Positions 18,031-27,207 of a stretch of DNA of 64,000 nt are shown piece by piece (the first letter of the stretch is position 1; each line of letters begins with the position of its first letter). The translations under genes and the position numbers were made by a program. The stretch covers positions 1 to 64,000 of the forward strand of contig NZ_JAWRCU010000012.1 in assembly GCF_033542235.1 (NCBI RefSeq), given 5' to 3'. Origin of the DNA: JAWRCU01 sp033542235. GTDB taxonomy: Bacteria > Pseudomonadota > Alphaproteobacteria > Rhizobiales > Rhizobiaceae. The notes under the pieces are model-generated. The model saw only the letters and a program-made list of their open reading frames with translations. It was not told the DNA's origin and made no database searches.

Positions 18031-18182
18031 AGCACGGTGGACATGCCGCCATCGCCCCGCAGGTTGGTGCCTGTGATGTAGGCCGCGAGCGGGCTGGCCA
18101 GGAAGGCGGCATTCGCCAGTTCGTCCAGTTCACCGAAGCCGCCGAGAGGCACCGCAGCATTTGGATCTCTCAGCCCGGCATG
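18027..18182 (-). pseudogene. C-terminal remnant of a second short-chain dehydrogenase
   Basis: The minus frame reads HAGLRDPNAAVPLGGFGELD, ELANAAFLASPLAAYITGTN and LRGDGGMSTVL-stop. This is the classical short-chain dehydrogenase C-terminus (PLGR.G...E.A....FL.S..A.YITG....DGG). Its TAA (18027-18029) overlaps the TAA of the converging plus-strand dehydrogenase tail (18028-18030). The catalytic part is absent. From 18183 to 18358 I see nothing recognisable. Confidence 0.75.
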
Positions 18183-18358
18183 CCCTTCTGGTCCCGGTTC
18201 GTGCTCCAGAAACCAACATCGATATCTACATCCCTATCGCTAGCCAGCTCGCCATCCCGATTTCGACCGGATACCGAGTTCTGCATGTTCCCGGGCTAGA
18301 CCAGATCGCTCGCGATCGCACCACATCATGAACGACGTCAGCGGAATGCGACCGCCAA

Positions 18359-19966
18359 TCATCCGCTTGCCGCCAGGAACTCGCTTTCGTTCACCTCGAT
18401 GACAATTCGCTGCCGAGCTTGGGTCGCATTGCGCAGCAGCAGAGCGAGCGGTTGTGCGGGATCAAGTCGCAAATATTCCCAATCATATGCGTGAGCGATC
18501 AGCTTGAAGTCGGGCGTCTGGATATCAACCCCCAGCGGTTCGACGCCTTGGGCCCGCATATGTGTCTTGATCTCGCCATATCCGCAATTGTTCCATAGCA
18601 GGACGACGAGCGGAGTTTCGGCATCCACCGCGGAACCGAGTTCCGCTAAGGTGAACTGGATCCCGCCATCCCCGATAACACAGATCACCGGGCGATCGGG
18701 AACGCCGATGGCGGCGCCGATTGCGGCCGGAAGCGCGTAGCCAAGCGTTCCATAGCCGGTGGATGAGCAGAACCACAAGCGGGGACGCGGAGCGGCATAG
18801 GACAGGCATCCGGCGTAGGCGGGCTGGGTTGAATCGCCGACGATGATCGCATCCGGCAGGGCTTCGAGGACACTTTCGAGGAGGCGCAGGCCAGCTGCCA
18901 TCATTCGGTCGAGGCCGCGCCGCACCGTGTCGCGCGCCTGCGCTGCCCGTTGCGCCCCGTTGCGGCTGCCTGCCGGAGCTACTGCTTCACTTAATGCCGA
19001 AAGTGCCACGGCAGAATCGGATATCAGCGTCATGTCTGCCCGGTTGCCGCGCATGGCCTGCTCGGCATCAATATCTATGCGTACAAGTCGGCCGTTGATT
19101 GTCGGCCGTCCCGTCCCGTAGGGATCGAAATCTGTGGGCCCAAGCTCGGTGCCCACGGCGATGACCAGGTCCGAGCAGGCGACGAGCTCCGCACATCCGC
19201 TCAGGCTGGGCGTGCAGGGTACGGCGAGAGGGTGTCCGGCCGGCAGAAGGCCGCGGCCATTGACCGTCATCATGACCGGCGCGTCGAGTGCCTCGGCGAG
19301 CGCACGCAGCGGAATTGCCGCCTCGGCGGCGCCGCCGCCCGCGATGATGAGCGGGCTGCTGCATTCCCCTGCCAGGCCTGCGATCTGGCGGACCGCAGCG
19401 GCGTGTGGTGCCGGTTTGAGAGGCGGCGGTGCTCGCCTGGGGGCTGGGAGGCCGCTCGCATCCTTCGCCATCAGGTCGATGGGGATCTCGATGTGCACCG
19501 GCCTCGGCCTTGCGGCGGAAAACACCGCAAAGGCGCGGGCCATCACCCATTCGAGCTCCTCAATCTTCAGGATCGTGTGGCTGAAGGCGGTGATCTGCTT
19601 CATCAGCTGACGCTGGTCGGGCAGCTCGTGAAGAAAGCCTTCCCCTGAACCCATGTCTCCCAGCGCGTTGACACCGGAAATCACCAGCATCGGAACCGAA
19701 TCTGCATAGGCCTGTGCGACTGCCGTTGCCACATTTGTGAGGCCAGGGCCGGTGATGATGAAGCATACACCCGGCTTGCCGCTGGCACGCGCGTAGCCGT
19801 CCGCCATGAAGCCCGCGCCCTGCTCGTGCCGGGGCGTGACATGCCGGATACCGCTTCCGGGCAGGCCGCGATAGAGCTCGATCGTGTGCACGCCGGGTAT
19901 GCCGAACACTGTGTCGACGTCATAGGCACGCAGCAATTTCACCAGGTAGGTGCCAAAGGTCTCCAT
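18359..19966 (-). CDS. aruI: Thiamine-diphosphate-dependent decarboxylase, AruI-like
   Basis: A 535-residue acetolactate-synthase-fold enzyme. The catalytic Glu is in TPRHEQGAGFMADGYAR (Glu48). The thiamine-diphosphate/Mg site is GDGGIQFTLAELGSAVDAETPLVVLLWNN, here read as the GDG...NN motif. N-terminus and length resemble 5-guanidino-2-oxopentanoate decarboxylase (AruI), which turns the keto acid of arginine into 4-guanidinobutyraldehyde and CO2. The aldehyde dehydrogenase at 28032 could oxidise such an aldehyde. It is the last gene of the minus-strand set FAD oxidoreductase-GntR-this gene. The exact 2-oxo-acid substrate is inferred from family resemblance; another 2-keto acid is possible. 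Confidence 0.75.
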   Translation of the reverse strand: METFGTYLVKLLRAYDVDTVFGIPGVHTIELYRGLPGSGIRHVTPRHEQGAGFMADGYARASGKPGVCFIITGPGLTNVATAVAQAYADSVPMLVISGVNALGDMGSGEGFLHELPDQRQLMKQITAFSHTILKIEELEWVMARAFAVFSAARPRPVHIEIPIDLMAKDASGLPAPRRAPPPLKPAPHAAAVRQIAGLAGECSSPLIIAGGGAAEAAIPLRALAEALDAPVMMTVNGRGLLPAGHPLAVPCTPSLSGCAELVACSDLVIAVGTELGPTDFDPYGTGRPTINGRLVRIDIDAEQAMRGNRADMTLISDSAVALSALSEAVAPAGSRNGAQRAAQARDTVRRGLDRMMAAGLRLLESVLEALPDAIIVGDSTQPAYAGCLSYAAPRPRLWFCSSTGYGTLGYALPAAIGAAIGVPDRPVICVIGDGGIQFTLAELGSAVDAETPLVVLLWNNCGYGEIKTHMRAQGVEPLGVDIQTPDFKLIAHAYDWEYLRLDPAQPLALLLRNATQARQRIVIEVNESEFLAASG

Positions 19967-20052
19967 TCCCCCTCACTTGTGCGCGGGGGCGACGCCCCGC
20001 AGTTCTTCGGTATCAGATGCCGCTATAGAATGAATATGCCGTTCTGGTTCTG

Positions 20053-20748
20053 CTACATCTCACCGGCGGAAGCTGAGACCAGGCTCCAGCCCCCATGGGC
20101 GCGCTTATAGGCTTCGAGCGAGGGATAGATGTGGCTGACGCAATGGCTGACGAGGCTCTCGCGATCACCGCGGACGAGCGCGTCGATCATCGCGCGATGC
20201 TCGTTCCGGGACTGTTGCAGCAGGATCGGATCGCCGATCGCGTAGCAGCGGATCGCCGTCGTCCGGGCCCAGAAGGTTGCGATGGCTTCCGCCAGGAAGC
20301 GGTTGTTGCAGGCGGCGAAGAGGGTTTCATGGAACACGTTGTTGAGCGCCGCAGTCTGTTTCAGGTCCATGCGATCGACGCAGTCGGAGTATTCCGAATG
20401 GATCCGCTCCAGCTCTTCGATGAGCGATCGCGGGGCCGGCATGGGAATCCGCCGCGCCGCCTCCGCCTGCAGGATCGCGCGCATCTCATAAAGTTCTTCC
20501 ACTTCCTCGACAGAGAAGTCCCGCACGACTACGCCGCGATTGGGACGGCGGGTCACGAGGCCGATCTGCTCCAGGGTCACCATGGCCGCGCGGATCACGT
20601 GCCGGCTCGTGTTGAACCGTTCGCTCAGTTCCTCCTCGACCAGCCTCTCGCGCGGGCGCAGGCGGCCGAAAATGATCGCCTCGCGAATTGTCTCGACGAC
20701 TTCGGTTTCCAATCTCTGGGCTGCCTGTTGTGTCATGTTGGTCCTCAT
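20053..20748 (-). CDS. GntR-family (FCD subfamily) transcriptional regulator
   Basis: A 231-residue regulator. The N-terminal winged helix covers about residues 10-75 (LVEEELSERFNTSRHVIRAAMVTLEQIGLVTRRPNRG), and an all-helical FCD ligand-binding domain follows (LYEMRAILQAEAARRI ... FHETLFAACNN ... HRAMIDAL). Metal/ligand-type residues of FCD domains (Asp in the first helix and later His residues) are plausible but not individually assigned. The ATG at 20748 overlaps the TGA of the upstream FAD gene (ATGA), implying translational coupling; a second Met lies four codons in. It probably represses both arms of this cluster from the repeats at 21965-22003. Confidence 0.9.
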   Translation of the reverse strand: MRTNMTQQAAQRLETEVVETIREAIIFGRLRPRERLVEEELSERFNTSRHVIRAAMVTLEQIGLVTRRPNRGVVVRDFSVEEVEELYEMRAILQAEAARRIPMPAPRSLIEELERIHSEYSDCVDRMDLKQTAALNNVFHETLFAACNNRFLAEAIATFWARTTAIRCYAIGDPILLQQSRNEHRAMIDALVRGDRESLVSHCVSHIYPSLEAYKRAHGGWSLVSASAGEM

Positions 20749-21923
20749 CCCTGCGCCTCGGAGAGGGATATTAGCTCTGCAGGCGCTGCGACACGATCTC
20801 CTTCGCAAGCCAAGCGGCACACCAGATCACCGATCGCCAGCGAAGCCGTAATGCCGGGCGACTCGATACCGTAAAGATTGATCAGGCCAGGTGCGCCATG
20901 GTCTCGCCCGTCCTGGATCATGAAATCGGCGGGCGCGGTGCCGGCCATATGGAGCTTTGGCCTGATTCCGCAATAGTCCGGCGCGAGCGCGCTCTCCGGC
21001 AAGGCCGGCCAATAGCGGCGGATCGCGCGATCGAACAGCGGGAGGCGCTCCTCGCTGACGCGATAGTCGATCTCATCCACCCACTGGACATCCGGTCCGA
21101 AGCGGGCGCGGCCTGCATGATCGAGCGTGAGGTGGATGCCCATGCCGCCATCCGAGGGGAGCGGGTAAACCAGATGCTTGAAAGGCGAGCGGCAGGTGAG
21201 CTTGAAGTAGTTTCCCTTGGCCAGATACCGGGCCGGAATGGCTTCTGCGGGAAAACCCTCGATCGCGGAGGCTACCCTTTGCGCTGACAATCCTGCGCAG
21301 TTCACCACTGTCCTGCAGCAAAGGACGGAGCCTCCGTGCTGGTCAACCAGAAGAGAAATGCCGCGCTCCGTGACCCGCCCGGCGGCCACAGCAGCACGAA
21401 GGACGAGCATGCCGCCGCTGTTTTCGAGATCGCCCAGATAGCTCAACATGAGCTCATGCACGTCGACAATCCCCGTCGAGGGGGACAGGACGGCGGCGGA
21501 GCAGTCGAGTTCCGGCTCGATCGAGAGCGCTTCCTTCCGCGAGAGGATCACCAGATCGACGACGCCATTCCGGGCGGCGTTCTCCGTTAGGTGCCGCAGC
21601 TTCGAGACGTCGCCCTGCGAGCAGGCGACGATTAGCTTTCCCAACTGCGAGTGCCATATGCCGCGTTCACGGCAATAGGCATAGAGCGCGGCTTTCCCCT
21701 TCACGCAGAGCTGCGCCTTCATGGAATTTGGAGCGTAGTACAGCCCGGCGTGGATCACCTCGGAATTGCGCGAGCTCGTGCCGGAACCGATCATACGTTC
21801 CGCTTCCAGGACGATGACCTCCCGGCCGGCGAGGGCCAGGGCGCGCGCGACGGCCAGGCCGACCGCGCCTGCGCCGATCACAACGGCATCGACCTTCTCG
21901 TGGCCGCCTGCATCCCATTCCAT
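20745..21923 (-). CDS. FAD-dependent oxidoreductase (DAO/L-2-hydroxyglutarate oxidase-like)
   Basis: 392 residues with an N-terminal FAD-binding motif VIGAGAVGLAVARALALAGREVIVLEAE and the signature SGTSSRNSEVIHAGLYY, typical of the L-2-hydroxyglutarate dehydrogenase (LhgO) branch of the D-amino-acid-oxidase family. Its C-terminal part (PDYCGIRPKLH ... GLINLYGIESPGITASLAIG) also fits. It probably oxidises a 2-hydroxy or amino acid to the 2-oxo acid, which the neighbouring decarboxylase could use. I choose the ATG at 21923 because AGGGTGG precedes it; an in-frame ATG at 21950 lacks a ribosome site. First gene of the minus-strand set; its promoter region is shared with the flavoprotein at 22058. 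Confidence 0.85.
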   Translation of the reverse strand: MEWDAGGHEKVDAVVIGAGAVGLAVARALALAGREVIVLEAERMIGSGTSSRNSEVIHAGLYYAPNSMKAQLCVKGKAALYAYCRERGIWHSQLGKLIVACSQGDVSKLRHLTENAARNGVVDLVILSRKEALSIEPELDCSAAVLSPSTGIVDVHELMLSYLGDLENSGGMLVLRAAVAAGRVTERGISLLVDQHGGSVLCCRTVVNCAGLSAQRVASAIEGFPAEAIPARYLAKGNYFKLTCRSPFKHLVYPLPSDGGMGIHLTLDHAGRARFGPDVQWVDEIDYRVSEERLPLFDRAIRRYWPALPESALAPDYCGIRPKLHMAGTAPADFMIQDGRDHGAPGLINLYGIESPGITASLAIGDLVCRLACEGDRVAAPAELISLSEAQG

Positions 21924-21964
21924 GAAAACCACCCTGCTGTGGAGGGACATCTACACAAGGAAAA

Positions 21965-22003
21965 TTCTGCCGACAAGTTCGTTGACATTTCTGTCGACAA
22001 TTT
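21965..22003. promoter_or_regulatory. Direct-repeat operator between the two catabolic arms
   Basis: TTCTGCCGACAAGTT (21965-21979) and TTCTGTCGACAATTT (21989-22003) match at 13 of 15 positions and lie 24 bases apart, so two turns of the helix. The second contains the perfect palindrome TGTCGACA (21992-21999). FCD-type GntR regulators bind short palindromes built on GT...AC. The site is in the 134-base gap between divergent starts, so it could control both arms. Confidence 0.6.
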
Positions 22004-22057
22004 TGTAAGCAATCATTGCTTCGAGGCTTTCCGGGTGGAAAGTCGGGAGGAGGGAGC

Positions 22058-24016
22058 ATGGAAGTCACCAATTGCGGAGCGTTGCTGTCGCCCCTCGCCA
22101 TCAGGGGTGCGCGGCTGAAGAACCGGATCATGTCGACCGGCCATGACACGACGCTTCCGACCGCCGCCCTGGTGAACGACGCCCTCATCGCCTATCAGGA
22201 AGCACGCGCCCGCGGCGGTGCCGGGCTGATCATCGTCCAGGTGGCCGGCGTTCATGAAACCGCCAGATACACCAACCATATCCTGATGGCATCGAGCGAC
22301 GAGTGCATCCCCGGCTACCGCCGACTGGCGGAGGCGGTGCACGCCTACGGCACCACGATATTCGGGCAGCTTTTTCATCCCGGCAGGGAGATCACGGAAG
22401 CGCAGGGCGGCCTGCTGGCGGTGGCCTATGCCCCCTCGGAGGTGCCCAACGAGCGATATCACGTGATGCCGCGTCCCCTCAGCGCACCTCTCATCCGCGA
22501 GATCGTTTCCTGCTATGGCGACGCTGCACGGCGCTTGTATGAGGCGGGGCTCGACGGGGTCGAGATCGTCGCAAGTCATGGCTATCTCCCAGCCCAGTTC
22601 CTGAGCCCCCGCGTCAATGTCCGGACGGACATCTACGGTGGAAGCCTGGAGAACAGGCTTCGCTTCACGCGCGAGGTTCTGGCTGATGTGCGTGCGAAGA
22701 CGAGCGAGGATTTCGTCGTCGGATTGCGGATTTCGGGCGGGGAGTTCGACCAGCAGGGCATCACCGGCGATGAGGCCCTGGAGGCGATCTGCGCGCTGGA
22801 AAAGGACATCGACTACATTCACGTGGTGGCGGGCACATCCGCATCGAGCGGCGGTGCGGTGCACATCGTGCCGCCCATGAGCATCCCCAACGGCTACCTG
22901 GCGCCGTTCTCGGCAACGGTGAAGGCGCGAGTTTCAATCCCGGTCTTCGTCACCGGTCGCATCAATCAGCCCCAGGACGCCAACGCGATCATCTCCTCCG
23001 GTCGGGCGGACGTCTGCGGTATGACGCGCGCGCTGATCTGCGATCCGCAGATGCCCAAGAAGGTGATCGAGCGGCGGCTCGAGGATATCCGCGCATGCAT
23101 CGCCTGCAACCAGGCGTGCATCGGGCATTTCCACAAGGGCGCGCCGATCTCGTGCATCCAGCATCCCGTCACCGGACGGGAACTGATCTATGGGAACATC
23201 CCGCGTGCTCGGGAGCGGAAGCGCGTGATGGTCGTGGGCGGCGGTCCGGCGGGCATGAAGGCTGCGGTCGTGGCCGCGGAGCGCGGGCACAACGTAACCT
23301 TGTTCGAAGCGAGCGGCCGCCTCGGCGGACAGGCGCTGCTCGCGCAGCTTCTGCCAGACCGAATGGAGTTCGGCGGGCTGGTGACCAACCTGGAACGCGA
23401 ACTCGCGATAGCGCAGGTCCGCGTCATGCGGAATACGCCCGTCGACAGGTCCGTCATCGAGGAATTTGCGCCGGACGCGATCGTCGTGGCCACCGGGGCG
23501 CGCCCGTACCATCCGCCCCTGGAGGCTGGTGGCGCACTGAGGATCGTCGACGCCTGGGACGTCCTGGCCGGAAAGGCGAATGTCGCCGGTTCGATCGTCG
23601 TTGCCGATTGGCGCTGCGACTGGATCGGCATCGGCATGGCCGTCCACTTCGCCCGCAACGGCAATCGCGTCCAGTTGGCGGTGAACGGAACGATGCCCGG
23701 CCAGACGATCCCGCTCTACGTGCGCGATCAATCGAATGCCGAGCTTCGCCGGCTGGGCGTGAGGATCATCCCTTATGCGCGGCTCTATGGCTACGACGAC
23801 GCGACGGTCTACCTGCAGGATACGGTGAACGATGACCCGATCATCCTCGACGAGGTCGACGCGGTCGTCCTTTGCACCGGCCACCGGTCCGTCAGTGAAC
23901 TGGCGGACTCGCTCGAGGATTACCCCGGCGAGGTTCACGTCATCGGCGACAGTCTTGCTCCGCGCACGGCGGAAGAGGCGATCTACGACGGATTGCGCGT
24001 TGCAGCCGCCATATAG
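22058..24016 (+). CDS. Old-Yellow-Enzyme/Fe-S flavoprotein (trimethylamine-dehydrogenase family)
   Basis: A 652-residue two-part oxidoreductase. An N-terminal FMN TIM barrel (about 8-340; GVEIVASHGYLPAQFLSPRVN) is followed by a 4Fe-4S motif CIACNQACIGHFHKGAPISC. A C-terminal NAD(P)H/FAD domain begins VMVVGGGPAGMKAAVVAAERG. This is the architecture of trimethylamine/dimethylamine dehydrogenases, 2,4-dienoyl-CoA reductase and the N-methylproline demethylases of rhizobial stachydrine catabolism. An amine demethylation or dehydrogenation role fits the neighbouring amine-type transporter, but the substrate is not known. Start: ATG at 22058 behind GGGAGGAGGGAGC; an earlier ATG at 22016 has no such site. 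First gene of the plus-strand arm. Confidence 0.85.
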   Translation: MEVTNCGALLSPLAIRGARLKNRIMSTGHDTTLPTAALVNDALIAYQEARARGGAGLIIVQVAGVHETARYTNHILMASSDECIPGYRRLAEAVHAYGTTIFGQLFHPGREITEAQGGLLAVAYAPSEVPNERYHVMPRPLSAPLIREIVSCYGDAARRLYEAGLDGVEIVASHGYLPAQFLSPRVNVRTDIYGGSLENRLRFTREVLADVRAKTSEDFVVGLRISGGEFDQQGITGDEALEAICALEKDIDYIHVVAGTSASSGGAVHIVPPMSIPNGYLAPFSATVKARVSIPVFVTGRINQPQDANAIISSGRADVCGMTRALICDPQMPKKVIERRLEDIRACIACNQACIGHFHKGAPISCIQHPVTGRELIYGNIPRARERKRVMVVGGGPAGMKAAVVAAERGHNVTLFEASGRLGGQALLAQLLPDRMEFGGLVTNLERELAIAQVRVMRNTPVDRSVIEEFAPDAIVVATGARPYHPPLEAGGALRIVDAWDVLAGKANVAGSIVVADWRCDWIGIGMAVHFARNGNRVQLAVNGTMPGQTIPLYVRDQSNAELRRLGVRIIPYARLYGYDDATVYLQDTVNDDPIILDEVDAVVLCTGHRSVSELADSLEDYPGEVHVIGDSLAPRTAEEAIYDGLRVAAAI

Positions 24017-24062
24017 CGGCGCGGGGCGGGAACGACCGCTGCCGGTTCGGAGGACTTGTTGG

Positions 24063-25235
24063 GTGAAGGCGGCCAGGGCTGAAATGCGAGAAGATTTCCC
24101 AGGGGAGAAATCGATCGACGCTCCCGCGAATGATCGGGCCGGCAGCCGGAGCGCCGATCCTCCGGTCCTCCTCAGCGTCCGCAACATCGTGAAGCGCTAT
24201 GGTAGCGCGGTCGCGGTGAACGACATCTGTCTCGACATCCGCGAAGGCGAACTGCTGACCATGCTGGGCCCCTCCGGTTCCGGCAAGACGACGCTGCTCA
24301 TGATGCTGGCAGGGTTCGTCGCCCCCACGGAGGGCGAGATGCTGTTCGAAGGCGCGAATGTCGCCCCGCTGCCGCCCGAGAAGCGCAATTTCGGCATGGT
24401 GTTCCAGGGCTACGCCCTGTTCCCGCACCTTTCGGTGTTCGACAACGTCGCCTTTCCGCTCCGGGTGCGGCGGCAGCCGAAGCATGTCGTGCGCGAAAAG
24501 GTTCTCTCGGCGTTGAAGCTCGTCCATATGGAGCCTTTCGCCGGGCGCATGCCCAAGGCGCTTTCAGGTGGGCAGCAGCAGCGCGTGGCGCTGGCGCGTG
24601 CGATCGTCTTCGATCCCAAGGTCCTGCTGCTGGACGAGCCGCTTGGCGCTCTCGACCGGCAGCTGAGAGCCAGCCTGCAGGATGAGCTCAAGGCGCTCCA
24701 CCGCCGGCTGGGCACGACCTTCGTCTGCGTGACGCACGACCAGGAGGAGGCGATGTCAATGTCGGACCGCGTGGTGGTGATGCGCGAGGGACGGATTGTC
24801 CAGATCGGCGAGCCGGCGGCGATCTATTCGCGGCCGCAGACGCGCTTCGTGGCCAACTTTCTCGGCGAGAGCAATGTCCTGGGTGCTCCAGTCGTGGCCT
24901 CTGACGGGGGGAGGAGCGTGATCGAGCTCGCCGGCGGACGTTTTCCGGTCGGCGGAGCGACGACCGAGCCCGGCGAGGCCTGCCTCAGCGTCCGGCCCGA
25001 GCACATCTCCATCGAATACGATCCACCCGACCGGGAAGCTGGCGAAATCGCGCTCGAGGGCCACGTCCGCGACGTGACATTCGTGGGCGCAGACTACCGG
25101 GTGCATCTCGATACGGAAGCTGGGCCGGTCATCGCCCGCTGCCGTACTTCCGAGCAGACCAGAATACCAGGCGCTGGCGATCAGGTCTGGGCGAAATGCC
25201 GCGCCAGCGCGGTCTGGCGGGTCATCAACGACTGA
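24063..25235 (+). CDS. ABC transporter ATPase, spermidine/putrescine (PotA) type
   Basis: A 390-residue ATPase that energises uptake of a small cationic compound. It has Walker A GPSGSGKTT, Q-loop FQGYALFPHLSV, signature LSGGQQQRVALARA, Walker B VLLLDEPLGALD and the H-loop THDQEEA. A C-terminal OB-fold TOBE domain follows (about 275-390), typical of PotA/FbpC-like proteins. I choose GTG 24063, eight bases after GGAGGA (24049-24054); ATG 24084 is an alternative seven codons in. There are 46 bases between the flavoprotein and this gene. Partner proteins follow immediately. Confidence 0.92.
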   Translation: MKAARAEMREDFPGEKSIDAPANDRAGSRSADPPVLLSVRNIVKRYGSAVAVNDICLDIREGELLTMLGPSGSGKTTLLMMLAGFVAPTEGEMLFEGANVAPLPPEKRNFGMVFQGYALFPHLSVFDNVAFPLRVRRQPKHVVREKVLSALKLVHMEPFAGRMPKALSGGQQQRVALARAIVFDPKVLLLDEPLGALDRQLRASLQDELKALHRRLGTTFVCVTHDQEEAMSMSDRVVVMREGRIVQIGEPAAIYSRPQTRFVANFLGESNVLGAPVVASDGGRSVIELAGGRFPVGGATTEPGEACLSVRPEHISIEYDPPDREAGEIALEGHVRDVTFVGADYRVHLDTEAGPVIARCRTSEQTRIPGAGDQVWAKCRASAVWRVIND

Positions 25236-25259
25236 CTTGTCACATAAGGGAGGAGTGGA

Positions 25260-26375
25260 ATGCGCATGAGGAGATTTCAGGCCCTGAGAGGCCAGCAACT
25301 GGACATTGCCGGCAAGATGCTCAGCAACGAGCAGACCCGGCGCGATTTCCTGCGGCTCTGCGCGGCGGCGGGGGTGGCGCCGACGCTTCTCGGCCTGGGC
25401 GGAGGGAAGGCGACGGCGCAGGCCAAGGAGATCGTCGTTTCCAACTGGGGCGGCGACTCGAGCAAGGTGCACGAAAAGATTTTCGGCGTTCCCTATACCG
25501 AGAAGACCGGCATTCCCGTCCATTTCGACTCGAGCCCGCTCGAAGGCCGCATCAAGGCCATGGTCGATGCCAAGAACGTCATCTGGGACGTAATGGACGT
25601 CGATAATTTCTCCTCCATCAAGCTCGGCCGCGAAGGTTATCTGCGCCCGATCGACTACTCGATCGTCAGCCGCGACACGATCCCCGGCACGTCGTTCGAG
25701 CACGGCGTGGCCGCTTACGTCATGTCTTACGTGATCGCTTACGACAAATCGAAGTTCCCGGACGGAGCTCCGCAGACCTGGGCCGATTTCTGGGATCTGG
25801 AGCGTTTCCCGGGTAAACGGTCGCTTTATAAGTGGCTCACGGGTGCGCTCGACGCCGCGTTGCTCGCGGATGGCGTTGCCAAGGACCAGATCTATCCGAT
25901 CGACCTGCAGCGGGCACTCGACAAGATCAAGCAGATCAAGGAGCACGTGGTGTTCTGGGACTCCGGCGCCGAAAGCCAGCAGCTGCTGCGCAGCGGCGAT
26001 GTCACCATGGCCTGCATCTGGAACAGCCGCGCCCATATGCTGGAGAACGAAACCGACGGGCGCATCACCTTCCATTGGAACGAGGCCATCGCTTACGGCG
26101 ATGCCTGGAGCGTGCCGAAGGACAATCCGGCCGGCGACCTCGTATGGCCGTTCATCGCTTCCATGCAGGAGGTGGACAAGCAGCTTGGCCTCTTGGCCGA
26201 GCTCGGTGCCGGCCCCGTCACGGTCGCGGCGAGCGAGAAGACGCCTCCGGAGCTGCAGCGCATCAATCCTGCCCATCCGGAAAACTGGAAGCTGCAGACC
26301 CTGATGGATGCCCAGTGGTGGTCGGAGAACTACGACCAGGCGCTGGCTGCCTACACCGACATGATCGCCGGTTGA
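25260..26375 (+). CDS. ABC transporter substrate-binding protein, PotD/PotF type (Tat-exported)
   Basis: A 371-residue periplasmic binding protein. A twin-arginine signal is visible at about residues 27-55 (TRRDFLRLCAAAGVAPTLLG ... ATAQA), so it may be exported folded. The mature fold (EIVVSNWGGDSSKVHEKIFGVPYTEKTG; WDVMDVDNFSSIKL; NPAGDLVWPFIAS) is that of spermidine/putrescine-type binding proteins of the type seen in rhizobial opine, polyamine and quaternary-amine uptake. The ATG at 25260 sits behind GGGAGGAGTGG. Acidic and aromatic residues (WDVMDVDN, WNSRAH) suit a cationic ligand. Ligand not determined. Confidence 0.9.
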   Translation: MRMRRFQALRGQQLDIAGKMLSNEQTRRDFLRLCAAAGVAPTLLGLGGGKATAQAKEIVVSNWGGDSSKVHEKIFGVPYTEKTGIPVHFDSSPLEGRIKAMVDAKNVIWDVMDVDNFSSIKLGREGYLRPIDYSIVSRDTIPGTSFEHGVAAYVMSYVIAYDKSKFPDGAPQTWADFWDLERFPGKRSLYKWLTGALDAALLADGVAKDQIYPIDLQRALDKIKQIKEHVVFWDSGAESQQLLRSGDVTMACIWNSRAHMLENETDGRITFHWNEAIAYGDAWSVPKDNPAGDLVWPFIASMQEVDKQLGLLAELGAGPVTVAASEKTPPELQRINPAHPENWKLQTLMDAQWWSENYDQALAAYTDMIAG

Positions 26376-26385
26376 GGGTTTCCCG

Positions 26386-27207
26386 ATGAACGACCAGCCC
26401 CGGCTCATGGCGCTCGTGGCACCCATGTTCGTGCTCTTGGGGCTGGTCTACCTCGTGCCGCTTTTCGGCGTCCTGTTGATCAGCGTGACCGAGCCCCAGC
26501 TCGGGCTCGGCAACTACGCGCAGGTCCTTCAATCCTCCGCGGTGGCCAAGGTGGCGCTCACCACGCTCCGCATCTGCGGGATCACGACGATCCTGAGCGT
26601 CGTGATCGGCTACATTCTAGCCTATGTCTATATCGCCGCTTCTCCCGGCATGCGGCGCATGATGATGCTTTTCATCCTGGTGCCGCTCTGGACCTCCGTT
26701 CTCATCCGTACTTTCGCATGGCTGATGATCCTGGGGGACAACGGTCCTGTGAACGGGGTGATGCAGTCCATGGGCTTTGAGCGCCTGGCGATGATGCATA
26801 ACGAGCTCGGCGTCGTGATCGGCATGACGCACTATCTGGTGCCCTATGCGATGCTCACGATTCTTGCCGGCATGGCAGGCATCGATGAGCGGCTCATCAT
26901 GGCATCGCGCGGCCTTGGCGCCGGCCCGGTGCTGACTTTCCTGAAGGTCTACTTTCCTCTCACCCTGCCGGGCGTGTTTGCGGGCACGGTTCTCGTGCTC
27001 GTTCTGGCGCTCGGCTTCTATGTCACCCCGATCATTCTCGGTGGCGGACGGGTCGTGATGATCGGCGAATATATCAGCACACAGATTCTGCTCATCTCCC
27101 GCTGGGGCGTTGGCTCCGTGCTGGCCACACTGCTGATGCTTCTGGTCCTCCTCACTATCGCGCTCGCGGCCCGTGCAGTCGACCTGCGCCGGATCTTCAC
27201 CGTATGA
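26386..27207 (+). CDS. ABC transporter permease, PotB type
   Basis: A 273-residue inner-membrane permease with about six helices. The EAA coupling loop that contacts the ATPase is at about residues 165-185 (IDERLIMASRGLGAGPVLTFLKVYFPLTLPG). First helix FVLLGLVYLVPLFGVLLISV; last helices LGFYVTPIILGGG and VLATLLMLLVLLTIALAA. It follows the binding-protein gene by 10 bases and overlaps the next permease by four bases (ATGA). It works with the 27204 permease, the 24063 ATPase and the 25260 binding protein as one importer. Confidence 0.92.
   Translation: MNDQPRLMALVAPMFVLLGLVYLVPLFGVLLISVTEPQLGLGNYAQVLQSSAVAKVALTTLRICGITTILSVVIGYILAYVYIAASPGMRRMMMLFILVPLWTSVLIRTFAWLMILGDNGPVNGVMQSMGFERLAMMHNELGVVIGMTHYLVPYAMLTILAGMAGIDERLIMASRGLGAGPVLTFLKVYFPLTLPGVFAGTVLVLVLALGFYVTPIILGGGRVVMIGEYISTQILLISRWGVGSVLATLLMLLVLLTIALAARAVDLRRIFTV

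Noticed and set aside
24756..26426. 556-codon minus-strand frame opposite the ABC ATPase and binding-protein genes
   Set aside because: Shadow of the plus-strand genes; GC-rich codon bias produces long antisense frames here.
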